DNA from: Leptolyngbyaceae cyanobacterium
Lineage (GTDB): Bacteria > Cyanobacteriota > Cyanobacteriia > Cyanobacteriales > Aerosakkonemataceae
Direction of reading: 5' to 3'
Assembly (NCBI GenBank): GCA_036703985.1
Contig: DATNQN010000056.1
Span: 52,807 to 116,806 of the forward strand
DNA: 64,000 nt
Shown here: positions 54,001 through 63,621 of the stretch, piece after piece
Layout of the letters: each line of letters begins with the position of its first letter
Position numbering within the stretch: the stretch's first letter is position 1
Notes under the pieces: model-generated
The model's input: the letters and a program-made list of their open reading frames with translations, nothing else
What the model was told of the DNA's origin: nothing
Database searches by the model: none
Translations under genes and position numbers: made by a program

Positions 54001-54637
54001 GGAAAATCTTACTAGCAGAACTTTGTTAGGACATGAGAGTTGGGTTTTATCGGTAGCCTTTAGTCCAGATGGCAAATTACTCGCCAGTAGCAGCGCCGAT
54101 CAAACCATTCGGCTTTGGGATACGGCGACTGGCGAATGCGTAAAAACCTTAGTCGGACATCGCGGTTTAATTTGGTCTATATGTTTTAGTAAGGATGGAA
54201 AAAGTTTAGCTAGCGCCAGTGAAGATGGCACGGTAAAACTATGGAATATTCAGACAGGCGAATGCGATCGCAATTTATCGGGACATCAAAGTTTAGTTTG
54301 GTCAGTTACTTTTAATCCCCAACATCAACTATTAGCAAGTAGTAGCATCGACCAAACAATTCGGATTTGGGATATAATCACGGGGCAGTGCATTCAAGTA
54401 TTAGAAGGGCATCACAGTTCAGTCTGGTCAGTTGCTTTTAGTCCGGATGGTCAAATATTGCTGAGCGGGAGTCACGATGAAACTATTAAACTTTGGCAAA
54501 TAAAGGCTGAGACTAGTAAGTGCGTCGCTACTCTTAGACCGGCGAGAATTTACGAAGAGATGAACATTTCCGGCGTCACGGGCTTAACAGAAGCACAAAA
54601 GGGTACTTTGCGATCGTTAGGTGCATTCGATCGGTAA
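51008..54637 (+). CDS. STAND (NB-ARC-type) ATPase with 14 WD40 blades
   Basis: About 1209 residues from the ATG at 51008 (a TTG three codons earlier is possible). An N-terminal helical domain (about 20-100, with GYILTPAGAKKFKTRISELE and LHPTTIRKILRRTSG) resembles the effector-associated HTH-like domain found in cyanobacterial STAND proteins. The NB-ARC ATPase has P-loop GMGGIGKTS (about 151-159) and LLILDNVETIL as Walker B. A pentapeptide-like linker (LQGVNLRGLNF) precedes 14 WD40 blades, enough for two seven-bladed propellers. The C-terminal tail MNISGVTGLTEAQKGTLRSLGA is typical of these proteins. STAND proteins are signal-activated switches; the ligand and effector action are unknown. Confidence 0.9.
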   Translation: MGFTFVATAKNPSKSKRHRGYILTPAGAKKFKTRISELEAKTGIKYNPNKIAEQAQLISSQGLHPTTIRKILRRTSGCDESSLRLIFQVLEMELEDPDYTQPGIEELVTVDGDRDWGEAVDVSVFYGRESELESLAQWILEENCRLVTLLGMGGIGKTSLSVKLGQQLQEQFQFTIWRSLRNAPALDELLSQLLSFLAKTGDAAGELVKTNSYQISQLIDYLRQHRCLLILDNVETILKQGSPAGQYRKDYEDYGELFRRIAETAHQSCLVLTSREKPQSIAAFEGELLPIRCWQLNGLSDREVAQIFTSKGLDCSQSQIEQLTRLYGGNPLALKIVASSIQQLFAGNIEEFINQNIAVFNGIRNLLTEQFDRLSPLEKQIIYWLAINREPVNINQLREDIIPLISPGRLLETLEYIGWRSLIETKTNLAGGFQQFTLQPVVMEYVNDRLLEEVCEEIYQTSQSKGNIAHLNLFKYLALIKAESQDYIRNSQIKLILDPLAQKLLTVFGSQENLISVLTDILASFRSQKSSIPGYVAGNILNLLVHLQTDLTGKDLSQLTILQAYLQGVNLRGLNFTKSHFAKSVFSETFSNIYGIALSPDGSILATGHANGEVRFWQVADAKLLCQNKAHHGTVWSLAFSADGKMLASGSFDRTIVIWDVNLGQIKQTLEGHEDWVWSVAFSPDRQLLASSSSDRAIKLWDLDTARCITISQAHHDLIDTVNFSPDGKLLASGSADGTIKIWDVQKAEISSILLGHTNQISAVTFSPDGLTLASCEAQVIKLWNLANGECYQSIEDELTFVWSIAFTVDGKSLIIGNGKAIEFWDIKTAEYYQVLSGYTSQVWSIALSANGNAIAGSDKQILKIWQIGQDQTYYPLKTIQGYTNSVFAVAFNPDGKTFACAGNNQTISLWDVATQNCQIIATRHEKAIRALAFSPDGKLMASSSEDKTIWLWEKETKKSIFHLIGHTGCVWSVAFDPENKILASASADRTIRLWNLSENLTSRTLLGHESWVLSVAFSPDGKLLASSSADQTIRLWDTATGECVKTLVGHRGLIWSICFSKDGKSLASASEDGTVKLWNIQTGECDRNLSGHQSLVWSVTFNPQHQLLASSSIDQTIRIWDIITGQCIQVLEGHHSSVWSVAFSPDGQILLSGSHDETIKLWQIKAETSKCVATLRPARIYEEMNISGVTGLTEAQKGTLRSLGAFDR

Positions 54638-55107
54638 ACTAACGTAACTGATTGTTAACGACTCTTTAAAATCACTATCTTCATCCTAAAAGCTGTTCAA
54701 ATAAAGAATATTATTTTTACAGCGTACATGGGAGCAAGTTCATCATATTTAGATTCTTTCCATTTAGGTATTAATCCCCAAACGGCTCTCAGCACAAAGG
54801 AGCAAAAAAACTCAAGTCCCGGCATTTAGATGAAAAAGCATCCTATTTCCGTCAAAGCAGTCATTTTGAAGAGGAACAGAGGGAAAACTCAGGTCTTGCA
54901 CCTGACATAGAAATCGGTTTATTGCCAATAGCTAAACGTGAAAGTCTATATTTTTCGTAAAGAACCCCGGTTTCTCAAGTCTTGTTGAGAATGGTGCAAA
55001 ATGTCAGAAAAAACAACAACTAGGAAAACAGAAAAATAACTAACTGCAACCACCTCCACAAAAAAGAGGTCAATCTAAAATCGCACTAACTAGGTATTAC
55101 AAAAATT
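54638..55107. other. Intergenic region upstream of the CBCR kinase operon
   Basis: 470 bases. A 33-codon frame (54728-54829) starting MGASSSYLDSF is open but has no ribosome site or family support. A small hairpin (TTCTCAA-N6-TTGAGAA near 54975) follows a GAACCCCGGTTTC fragment of the AAACCCGGTTT repeat family. The operon promoter should be here but I cannot place it. Confidence 0.4.
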
Positions 55108-58100
55108 ATGGCAGAAAATTTTGTAACTTTAGATATTAAAACTTACCAATCTCTTCAAGAAGAATTACAAGCACTGCGTCAACAAGTCGTGAGTTTGCTG
55201 CAAGCAAAGTTTACAGAACCTTTTGGGATGGCTCGCCAAAGAACTTTATTTAATGTAATCAGCACTATTCGAGCCAGCCTCGACTTAAATACGATTTTTC
55301 AAGGAACGGCAAGAGAAGTTCGCCAACTACTCGATGCCGATCGGGTTGGCATATTTAAATTTTATCCAGATTCCGGTTATAATGACGGCGAATTTATCTC
55401 GGAAGACGTGCGGGAAGGATACAACTCGGTGCTAGCGATTAAAGTTAGCGATCGCTGCTTTGGGGAAAAATATGTCACCTATTATCAAGAAGGAAGAGTA
55501 CAAGCAATTAACGATATTTATAATGCCGATTTGAGTGAATGTCACATCGAAATTCTCGCCAATTTTCAAATCAAAGCCAATTTAATCGTACCGCTTGTAT
55601 ACAAAGAAAAATTATGGGGCTTATTATGTATTCATCAATGCTCTTCAATTCGCCAATGGCAAGAGGAAGAAATTGATTTTTCCCGGCAAATCGCCGCTCA
55701 TTTAGATATCGCCATTCAGCAAGCATATTTATTAACCGATACTCAGCAAAAAACCACCGAATTACAATTATTAAATCAGCAGCTAGACCGAAAAATCAAA
55801 CAACGTACATCCGAACTAATTAACCTCAATCAAACACTAGAAAAGCAAGTCTTCGTTTATCAACAAGTAGATAACGCTTTGGCAATTCAGGAAACGCGAC
55901 TCAAATACGTTGCCGCCCATTTGCCCGGAGCTATTTTTCAATTTGCTAACCGAAATGGAACTTGGAAAGTCGATTATATCAGCGAAGGAATTTACGAATT
56001 AGCAGGTATTACCGCTAGTGAGATGATTGGCGACTTGAACAATTTTTTTCAACTAGTACATCCTGATGATTTAAACGATTTGCTGAACTCCGTAAAGCAA
56101 GTATTAGAAAACGCAATACCTTGGCACTACGAAGGACGTTTAATTAAGCCTAATGGAGAAATTCGTTGGTGGCAGGGAAAATCAACCCCGATTAAAAGTG
56201 AAAATGGAGACGTGTTTTTCTGCGGATTATTACTCGATATTAGCGATCGCAAACAAGCAGAAGCAGCTTTGTTACAACTAAACGAACAGTTAGAAGAAAG
56301 AGTTGAAGAGCGCACTTTTTTACTCAAAGAAAGCGAAGCCCGTTTCCAAAAAGTAGCCAGTAACATACCGGGAGTAATTTGTCAGCTTCGTTTAGATCCT
56401 GATGGTACTAGGTCGTTTCCCTATGTTTCTGCCGGTTCCCGTAATTTATTGGAATTAGAACCCGCACAATTCTTAAAATGCTTTGAACTAGTTCACCCGG
56501 ACGATCGCCCGGAATTGGAAGAAAACATCCAAATTTCCAGCCAAAATTTAGCCAAATTTGAATGGGAATGGCGAATGATTACCCCTTCTGGCAAACTCAA
56601 ATGGATAAGGGGCATTTCTCACCCAGAAAAACAGCTAGATGAATCGATTATTTGGGATGGTTTGTTGATCGACGTTACCGATCGCAAACAAGCAGAAGCA
56701 GCCCTGCAAATTAGCGAAGAACGTTTCCGTTTAGTGGCCGAACAAACAGGTCAGTTAATTTACGATTATGACATGGTTTCCGAGCAAGTTAATTGGAGCG
56801 GTGCCATAGAAAAAATTACAGGTTATTCTCCCCATGAATTTAGCCAATTCGATTTGGAAATGTGGAAACAGCACATTCATCCAGACGATCGTCAATTAGC
56901 TTTAAGATTACTCGAAGAATCCATGAAAAGAGGCACTCAATATCATGCTGAATACCGACTTAAACAAAAAGATGACATCTATATATATGTTGAAGATAAT
57001 GGAGCATTTCTCAAAAACGAAAAAGGTGAACTTTACCGCATGGTAGGGACGATGAGTAACATCACCCATCGCAAACAAACAGAAGAAGCATTACAACACA
57101 GCGAACAAAGATTCCGTGGTTTAGTAGAAGCAACTTCACAAATTATTTGGAATACCGATCCGGATGGCAAAGTAAATAGTCCACAACCTAGCTGGTGCGC
57201 TTTCACCGGACAAACCGATGATGAATGTAAGGATTGGCAATGGTTAAATGCCATTCATCCAGACGATCGCAACTATACAGCACTAGCTTGGCAAACCGCC
57301 GTTACTAATCGAACTTTATACCGAATCGAACATCGATTGCGCCGTTCCGATGGCGAGTACCGCTACATGAGCGCTCGCGGCGTACCCATAATAAATTCCG
57401 ATGGTACGATTCGAGAATGGATCGGAATCCATACCGATATTACCGATCGCAAACAAGCAGAAATTCAACTCAGACAACAAACACAAGACTTAGAAAACGC
57501 CCTGCGCGAACTCCAACGAACTCAAACTCATCTAGTGCAAAGCGAAAAAATGTCCAGCTTAGGTCAACTGGTAGCAGGCGTCGCCCATGAAATCAACAAT
57601 CCCGTCAACTTTATTTATGGCAATTTGACTCACGCCAACGAATATGCCGAAAGCTTGCTAAATGCGATCTCCACCTATCAAAAATCTTACCCAAACCCCA
57701 CCTGGGAAGTCCGAGAAATCATCGAAGCAACGGATTTGGATTTTTTACTAGAAGACTTTCCCAAACTACTCCGTTCCATGAAAGTCGGTGCAGAACGAAT
57801 TCGGGAAATTATCGCCGCCCTGCGAAACTTCTCTCGCATTGACGAAGCAGAATGTAAACTAGTTGATATCCACGATGGAATAGAAAGCACCCTGATGATC
57901 CTGCATAACCGAGTCAAACCAAGACCTGACTTTCCCGGGATCGAGGTCATTAAAGACTACGGCAACCTACCGCCAGTAGAATGTTATCCAGGGCAATTAA
58001 ATCAAGTATTCATGAATATTTTGGTGAACGCGATCGACGCTTTAGAAGAACGGGACAAACAACGCACCCTAGCACAAATGAAGCAAAATCCCAGCGTCAT

Positions 58101-58377
58101 CCGCATCTTCACCGAATTACTACCCGCCACCCAAACCGTCAAAATTCGCATTAGCGATAATGGCCCGGGCATTCCAGAACAATTAAGATCGCGCATTTTC
58201 GATCCTTTCTTCACCACAAAACCGATCGGAAAGGGTACGGGATTGGGAATGTCGATTAGTTACCAAATTGTTACGGAAAAACATCGAGGAAAAATTGAAT
58301 GCTTTTCCAGTTTGGGACAAGGAGCGGCATTTGCGATCGAACTACCAATTTCACTAACTAGCTCCCGAACTAAATAG
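55108..58377 (+). CDS. Cyanobacteriochrome-type histidine kinase: GAF(DXCF+CH)-4xPAS-HisKA-HATPase
   Basis: 1089 residues, soluble. The GAF domain (about 45-215) carries DRCF (C117) and SECHIEIL (C145, H146). The two cysteines are 28 residues apart, as in DXCF cyanobacteriochromes such as TePixJ (C494/C522). Canonical CH ligation of a bilin is thus possible, together with a second photolabile thioether (blue/green- or blue/orange-type sensing; inference). Four PAS units follow, most ending SDRK, TDRK or THRK. The kinase core has GVAHEINNP (H827), NILVNAIDAL, DNGPGI and GTGLGMSIS. It is followed after 3 bases by a hybrid kinase, so the three-gene operon probably forms a phosphorelay started by light. 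Confidence 0.9.
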   Translation: MAENFVTLDIKTYQSLQEELQALRQQVVSLLQAKFTEPFGMARQRTLFNVISTIRASLDLNTIFQGTAREVRQLLDADRVGIFKFYPDSGYNDGEFISEDVREGYNSVLAIKVSDRCFGEKYVTYYQEGRVQAINDIYNADLSECHIEILANFQIKANLIVPLVYKEKLWGLLCIHQCSSIRQWQEEEIDFSRQIAAHLDIAIQQAYLLTDTQQKTTELQLLNQQLDRKIKQRTSELINLNQTLEKQVFVYQQVDNALAIQETRLKYVAAHLPGAIFQFANRNGTWKVDYISEGIYELAGITASEMIGDLNNFFQLVHPDDLNDLLNSVKQVLENAIPWHYEGRLIKPNGEIRWWQGKSTPIKSENGDVFFCGLLLDISDRKQAEAALLQLNEQLEERVEERTFLLKESEARFQKVASNIPGVICQLRLDPDGTRSFPYVSAGSRNLLELEPAQFLKCFELVHPDDRPELEENIQISSQNLAKFEWEWRMITPSGKLKWIRGISHPEKQLDESIIWDGLLIDVTDRKQAEAALQISEERFRLVAEQTGQLIYDYDMVSEQVNWSGAIEKITGYSPHEFSQFDLEMWKQHIHPDDRQLALRLLEESMKRGTQYHAEYRLKQKDDIYIYVEDNGAFLKNEKGELYRMVGTMSNITHRKQTEEALQHSEQRFRGLVEATSQIIWNTDPDGKVNSPQPSWCAFTGQTDDECKDWQWLNAIHPDDRNYTALAWQTAVTNRTLYRIEHRLRRSDGEYRYMSARGVPIINSDGTIREWIGIHTDITDRKQAEIQLRQQTQDLENALRELQRTQTHLVQSEKMSSLGQLVAGVAHEINNPVNFIYGNLTHANEYAESLLNAISTYQKSYPNPTWEVREIIEATDLDFLLEDFPKLLRSMKVGAERIREIIAALRNFSRIDEAECKLVDIHDGIESTLMILHNRVKPRPDFPGIEVIKDYGNLPPVECYPGQLNQVFMNILVNAIDALEERDKQRTLAQMKQNPSVIRIFTELLPATQTVKIRISDNGPGIPEQLRSRIFDPFFTTKPIGKGTGLGMSISYQIVTEKHRGKIECFSSLGQGAAFAIELPISLTSSRTK

Positions 58378-58380
58378 CCT

Positions 58381-61300
58381 ATGTTAACGGAGAACCTCTC
58401 ACCTCCAACCACTAAAAAATCACCCAAAATACCCCTACGCTATGCGATCGTCATACCGTTCGTTTTACAAATCGTGGGTGCGGTTAGTTTAGTTGGTTAC
58501 CTCTCCTTTAAAAATGGGCAAAAAGCCATCGAAGATTTAGTTAATCAATTAATGTTCAACACGGGCAATCGAATTCAAGAACGCCTAGACAGTTATCTCG
58601 CTACCCCTCATCACATCAACGCAATTAACGCCAATGCCGTCCAAAACAGCCAATTAGACTTAGCCAATTTTCCACAACTGCAACGCCTGTTTTGGCAAAA
58701 ACAACAAATTTTTCCATCCATCACATCCATCTGTTTTACCAGCAGTCAGGGAGAAATAATTTGGACGGAAAAAGAATCCGATGGCTCGTTTTTATTATCG
58801 ATTTTAAAAGCAAACGACCGAGGAAATCTCCGCACTTTTACTTTAAATAGCCAAGGAAATATCGTTAAACAAGTCCGGATATTTCCCAACTATCGCCCGC
58901 TCCAGCGCCCCTGGTACACCCAAGCCAAAGCCGCAGGTAAACCAACCTGGACTTCTATTTATCCTTGGATCGTAGAACAAACTGTTAGTCTCGCAGCCAT
59001 CCAACCCCTCTACGAAGCATCCGGAAAACTAATAGGCGTATTTTCCGTAGATTTGAGCTTATCAGACATCAGCAAGTTCCTCCATAGTTTAAAAATTTCT
59101 CCTTCTGGACAAACTTTTATCATGGAACGTTCGGGAGAAATTGTCGCTACTTCTAGTTTAGAAAAACCATATATTACCAACTCAAATCAAAAATACCTTA
59201 CCAGATTGAAAGCCGTTAATAGCAGCATAGAATTAACTCGAATCACCGCCAAATATTTAACTAAAAATTTTACAAATTTAAGCAATATTCAAACACCTCA
59301 ACAACTTAAATTTATCCATAACGGCAAAGCACAATTCGTGCGAGTTAACCCTTATAAAGATAAATACGGACTGGATTGGCTGATTGTCATCGTCGTACCA
59401 GAAGACGACTTTATGGCGCAAATAAATGCCAACACCAATACCACAATTTGGCTGTGTTTAGGCGCTTTCATCATCGCCGTATCCCTTGGCATCGGCACCG
59501 CACGCTGGATCGCCTTACCCCTGTGGCGACTGAGTAAAGCCAGTCAAGCAATTGCTAAAGGGGAATTAAACCAAAATGTAGCCATCACTAATATAAATGA
59601 ACTGGCAGTACTGGCACGCTCTTTTAATCAAATGAGCCAGCAATTACAGCAATACAAAACCGAATTAGAAAATTATTCCCATTCCCTAGAAAAGCAAGTA
59701 AACCAAAGAACCGATCAATTGCAACAAGAAATTCGCGATCGCCAGTTACTAGAAAATAAACTACGTTCCTCCGAAGCAGAAGTGCGAGCTTTCTTTGAAG
59801 CGATGACCGATATCGTATTAATGATCGATGCGGAAAAACAAAATGTGAAAGCCGCTCCCACCAACTATCAAAAATTATATCATTCTCATCAAGACGTTTT
59901 GAGTTTAACCATCGACAAATTCTTCTTAGACGAGCATTCAGAAACTTTTTGGCATCAAGTCAGACAAGCATTAGATACTCAAGAAATTATCAATTTTGAA
60001 TACAGTTTAATCGTAGACAAGCAAACCATTTGGTTTGCCAGCAGTATTTCCCCCACATCAGAAAATATCGTTGCTTGGGTAGCTCGCGACATTAGCGATC
60101 GCAAACAAGCAGAAGAAGCACTCAAAATCAGCGAAGAACGATGGCAGTTAGCATTACAAGGAAACAATGACGGCATTTGGGATTGGAATCTGAAAACAGG
60201 GGAAATCTTCTACTCCAGCCGCTGGAAAGAAATGCTGGGATACCAAGACTGGGAAATTGCCAACAACCACGATGAATGGGTAACGCGCGTACATCCAGAA
60301 GATTATGAATTAGCCACGAAAGCTTGGGAAGCCCACATTAATCAAACTACCCCTTATTACGTTGCCGAATATCGTTTGCGGTGCAAAGATGGCAGCTATA
60401 AATGGATTTTAGACCGGGGAAAAGCACTTTGGGACGAACAAGCAAAACCAATTCGCATGGTAGGTTCTCACACCGACATCACCGATCGCAAACAACGAGA
60501 AGAAGCCTTACAATTAATCGTCGAAGGAACCGCCGCCAAAACAGGAAAAGAATTCTTTCATGATTGCGTCCGCTATCTCGCTCAAGTACTAAAAGTTCGG
60601 TATGCCATAGTAACGGAATTAGTTGGCTCTAGGCAAAATTTAGAAACACTCCCTTTCCTTAATTCTAAAGTCCTTCCGTTAGCTTTTTGGACGGGAGAAA
60701 CCTGGAGCGATGAGATAGAATACGACTTCATCAATACTCCTTGCGAAACCGTTTTAACAGGTACAACTTGCTTTTATCCCGATAATATTCCCGATCGTTT
60801 TCCCGAAGATCGATATTTAATTGACTTAGGCGTAGTCAGCTATTTAGGCATTCCCATGTTTGACTCAACAGGTAAGGTTTTGGGTCATTTGGCAGTGCTA
60901 GATATCAAACCAATGGAGCGCGATCCGGGAAGAGAATTAATCTTAAGAATCTTTGCCGCCAGAGCGGGAGCAGAACTAGAACGCCAACAAGCAGAAGAAA
61001 TCATTCGCAAACGTTCGATTACTGATAGTATGCTCAGCAGCATCTCTCGCGCCTTCCTCGATCGAGATATCGACACGGCGATTAACTTTACCCTGCAAGT
61101 AATCGGTGAATTTACCAATAGCGATCGCAGTTATATCATCCGCTATTCGGAAACTCCCAACCAGATGACTAACACCCACGAGTGGTGCGCGACAAATATC
61201 GAGCCATCGATCGACAAACTGCAAGCCATCCCCATTCAATCTTACCCTTGGGTAAATCGTCAAATCCTGCAAGGCAACATCGTCCAAATTCCCTGCATAG

Positions 61301-63102
61301 CAGAATTGCCACCAGAAGCTAACCAAGAAAAAACCGAATTTGAATATCAATCCATTAAATCAATTATTAAGTTACCAATTAATTACCAAGGCAAAGTTAT
61401 AGGATTAATCGGTTTAGATACAATTCGCTACTCCAAAAAATGGACGGATGAAGAAATCAACCTACTCAAATTAGTCGGAGAAATAATCGCCATCGGTATT
61501 GCCAGATCCCAAGCCGAAATCGCTCAACAACAAGCAGCCCAAACCGCCTTTGCTGCCAACCGCGCCAAAAGCGAATTTCTCGCCAATATGAGTCACGAAC
61601 TCCGCACCCCCCTAACGGCAATTCTCGGTCTTTCCGAAGTATTGCGAGACGAAGTTTTTGGCCCCCTCACCGCCAAACAGCATCAAAAATTAGCCACCAT
61701 CGAACAAAGCGGTCAACATTTATTAGAACTGATCAACGATGTTTTAGACCTAGCTAAAATCGAATCTGGCAAATTGGAATTGCAATTAGATCCGACTGAT
61801 ATTCAAGGATTATGTGAAGGAAGTCTAGCCTTTGTCAGACAACAAGCCCATCAAAAACAAATCAAACTTTCCTCCCATATTCCACCCCGCATTGGCAAAG
61901 TAGTAGTAGACGAACGCAGAATGCGACAAGTGTTAATTAACTTATTAAGTAACGCGGTCAAATTTACACCAGAAGGAGGGGAAGTTTGGATCGAAGTACA
62001 GATCGATCGCGAACATGAAGTCATCCACTTTAGCATAGTAGACACCGGCATCGGCATCGCCCCCGAAGATATCGGCAAACTCTTCCAACCCTTCATGCAG
62101 TTAGACAGTTCCTTCACCCGCCGTTACAAAGGTACGGGTTTGGGACTCGCTTTAGTGCGACAAGTCGTAGAACTCCACAGCGGTAGCGTCGCACTACAAA
62201 GCGAGATCGATCGAGGTAGTCGCTTCACCGTTTCTCTACCTTGGAAACCAGAAACCCTTTCCCTCTCATCCACTCCAACCGTCTCCTCTCCCCAAATTAA
62301 CCTAGCCCACAACTTGCAAAGAGTCCTCATCGTCGAAGACTCACCCCCCGCCGCCGAACAAGTTGCGCGTTACCTGCAAGAATTAGGCGTACCCAATTCA
62401 CTCATTCTCTCTTTAGGAACCGGTACCGTTGAAGAAGCCTTGAGGATGAAGCCTGACGCCATTATCCTAGATTTACAATTACCCGATCGCTCTGGTTGGG
62501 ATGTTTTATCGCAACTCAAAGCTAACCCCCAAACCCAAGATATCCCTATTTTGATTATCTCTGTAGTCGATGAACCGGGCAAAGCAGAAGAATGGGGAGT
62601 AGCCGCTTATATAGTTAAGCCATTTTCTCGCAGTCAGTTCCAAATAGCATGGCGCAAATTTCTCTTATTTCACCAACGTTCCATACCATCAACTGTCCCG
62701 CAAGAAATATCCTCTCCTTTAATTTTATTAGCAGAGGATAACGAGACAAATCTCTCTACAATAGTGGAATACCTAGAAGTGAAAGGCTATCGAGTTGCCA
62801 TAGCCCTCAACGGACGGGAAGCAGTGCAACTAAACCAAGAATTACATCCCGATTTGATTTTAATGGATATTCAAATGCCCGAAATGGATGGTTTAGAAGC
62901 CACTCGCCAAATTAGGTCAATAGGGGAAGAATTGACAAATCCATCCCCGCGAGTACCCATTATCGCCCTCACCTCCCTTGCCATGCCAGGAGATCGAGAA
63001 AAATGCTTGGCAGCGGGAGTTGACGAGTATCTAGCCAAACCAGTCAGCTTGAAAAAGCTAGTGCAGGCGATCGAGCATTACCTCAACCAAGCCAAATCAT
63101 AA
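58381..63102 (+). CDS. Hybrid histidine kinase: dCache-HAMP-2xPAS-2xGAF-HisKA-HATPase-REC-REC
   Basis: 1573 residues. TM1 (about 23-43) and TM2 (about 355-378) flank a dCache sensor, then HAMP and a coiled coil. Two PAS units (ending ARDISDRK and HTDITDRK) are followed by two GAF domains (about 715-875 and 885-1045), neither with a bilin cysteine motif. The HisKA site is SHELRTPLT (H1072), with DTGIGI and GTGLGLALV. Two receivers end the protein (IILDLQLPD and LILMDIQMPEMDG). It starts 3 bases after the cyanobacteriochrome kinase and ends 25 bases before a stand-alone receiver. Its N-terminal half is paralogous to the kinase at 19878. Confidence 0.93.
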   Translation: MLTENLSPPTTKKSPKIPLRYAIVIPFVLQIVGAVSLVGYLSFKNGQKAIEDLVNQLMFNTGNRIQERLDSYLATPHHINAINANAVQNSQLDLANFPQLQRLFWQKQQIFPSITSICFTSSQGEIIWTEKESDGSFLLSILKANDRGNLRTFTLNSQGNIVKQVRIFPNYRPLQRPWYTQAKAAGKPTWTSIYPWIVEQTVSLAAIQPLYEASGKLIGVFSVDLSLSDISKFLHSLKISPSGQTFIMERSGEIVATSSLEKPYITNSNQKYLTRLKAVNSSIELTRITAKYLTKNFTNLSNIQTPQQLKFIHNGKAQFVRVNPYKDKYGLDWLIVIVVPEDDFMAQINANTNTTIWLCLGAFIIAVSLGIGTARWIALPLWRLSKASQAIAKGELNQNVAITNINELAVLARSFNQMSQQLQQYKTELENYSHSLEKQVNQRTDQLQQEIRDRQLLENKLRSSEAEVRAFFEAMTDIVLMIDAEKQNVKAAPTNYQKLYHSHQDVLSLTIDKFFLDEHSETFWHQVRQALDTQEIINFEYSLIVDKQTIWFASSISPTSENIVAWVARDISDRKQAEEALKISEERWQLALQGNNDGIWDWNLKTGEIFYSSRWKEMLGYQDWEIANNHDEWVTRVHPEDYELATKAWEAHINQTTPYYVAEYRLRCKDGSYKWILDRGKALWDEQAKPIRMVGSHTDITDRKQREEALQLIVEGTAAKTGKEFFHDCVRYLAQVLKVRYAIVTELVGSRQNLETLPFLNSKVLPLAFWTGETWSDEIEYDFINTPCETVLTGTTCFYPDNIPDRFPEDRYLIDLGVVSYLGIPMFDSTGKVLGHLAVLDIKPMERDPGRELILRIFAARAGAELERQQAEEIIRKRSITDSMLSSISRAFLDRDIDTAINFTLQVIGEFTNSDRSYIIRYSETPNQMTNTHEWCATNIEPSIDKLQAIPIQSYPWVNRQILQGNIVQIPCIAELPPEANQEKTEFEYQSIKSIIKLPINYQGKVIGLIGLDTIRYSKKWTDEEINLLKLVGEIIAIGIARSQAEIAQQQAAQTAFAANRAKSEFLANMSHELRTPLTAILGLSEVLRDEVFGPLTAKQHQKLATIEQSGQHLLELINDVLDLAKIESGKLELQLDPTDIQGLCEGSLAFVRQQAHQKQIKLSSHIPPRIGKVVVDERRMRQVLINLLSNAVKFTPEGGEVWIEVQIDREHEVIHFSIVDTGIGIAPEDIGKLFQPFMQLDSSFTRRYKGTGLGLALVRQVVELHSGSVALQSEIDRGSRFTVSLPWKPETLSLSSTPTVSSPQINLAHNLQRVLIVEDSPPAAEQVARYLQELGVPNSLILSLGTGTVEEALRMKPDAIILDLQLPDRSGWDVLSQLKANPQTQDIPILIISVVDEPGKAEEWGVAAYIVKPFSRSQFQIAWRKFLLFHQRSIPSTVPQEISSPLILLAEDNETNLSTIVEYLEVKGYRVAIALNGREAVQLNQELHPDLILMDIQMPEMDGLEATRQIRSIGEELTNPSPRVPIIALTSLAMPGDREKCLAAGVDEYLAKPVSLKKLVQAIEHYLNQAKS

Positions 63103-63127
63103 TATTTAATAACTAAAATTTACCCCT

Positions 63128-63586
63128 ATGAAAGAACAAGAAAATAAGCAATACTGTATACTCATCATCGATGATGAAGAAAGCATATTTGAAGTAATAG
63201 AAGGATTATTATATAGAGAAGGTTATAAATTAACTTATGTCAGTAGCGGTCAAGCAGCATTAGAGCAAATCGATGATATTCAACCCGATGTCATCTTGCT
63301 AGACTTAATGATGCCTCAAATGGATGGTATTGAAACTTGCCAACTGCTAAAATCTAACGAACGTTGGTCTCATATTCCAATTATCATGGTCACCGCTTTA
63401 AATTCCAAAGAAGACTTAGCTCGCTGTTTAAACGCCGGTGCCGATGATTTTTTATCCAAACCCGTCAACAGCATAGAATTACGCGCCCGCGTTCGTTCTA
63501 TGTTACGCATCAAACTACAATATGACGCCTTAGTTGCCAATCAAAGATTGCGGACATTAAATCTTTTCAATGCTTTTTTAAATTGA
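63128..63586 (+). CDS. Stand-alone response regulator receiver
   Basis: 152 residues: one receiver domain with IDDEES, phosphorylation site D59 (LLDLMMPQMDG), VTALNS and the lysine in LSKPVNS, plus a short C-terminal helix (RSMLRIKLQYDALVANQRLR) and no output domain. It probably relays phosphate from the two upstream kinases, 25 bases away, to another protein (inference). It ends the operon, followed by a strong hairpin at 63622-63654. Confidence 0.93.
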   Translation: MKEQENKQYCILIIDDEESIFEVIEGLLYREGYKLTYVSSGQAALEQIDDIQPDVILLDLMMPQMDGIETCQLLKSNERWSHIPIIMVTALNSKEDLARCLNAGADDFLSKPVNSIELRARVRSMLRIKLQYDALVANQRLRTLNLFNAFLN

Positions 63587-63621
63587 ATTCGGTAATTAAA
63601 ACTAGAGTGTATTTCAGTTAA

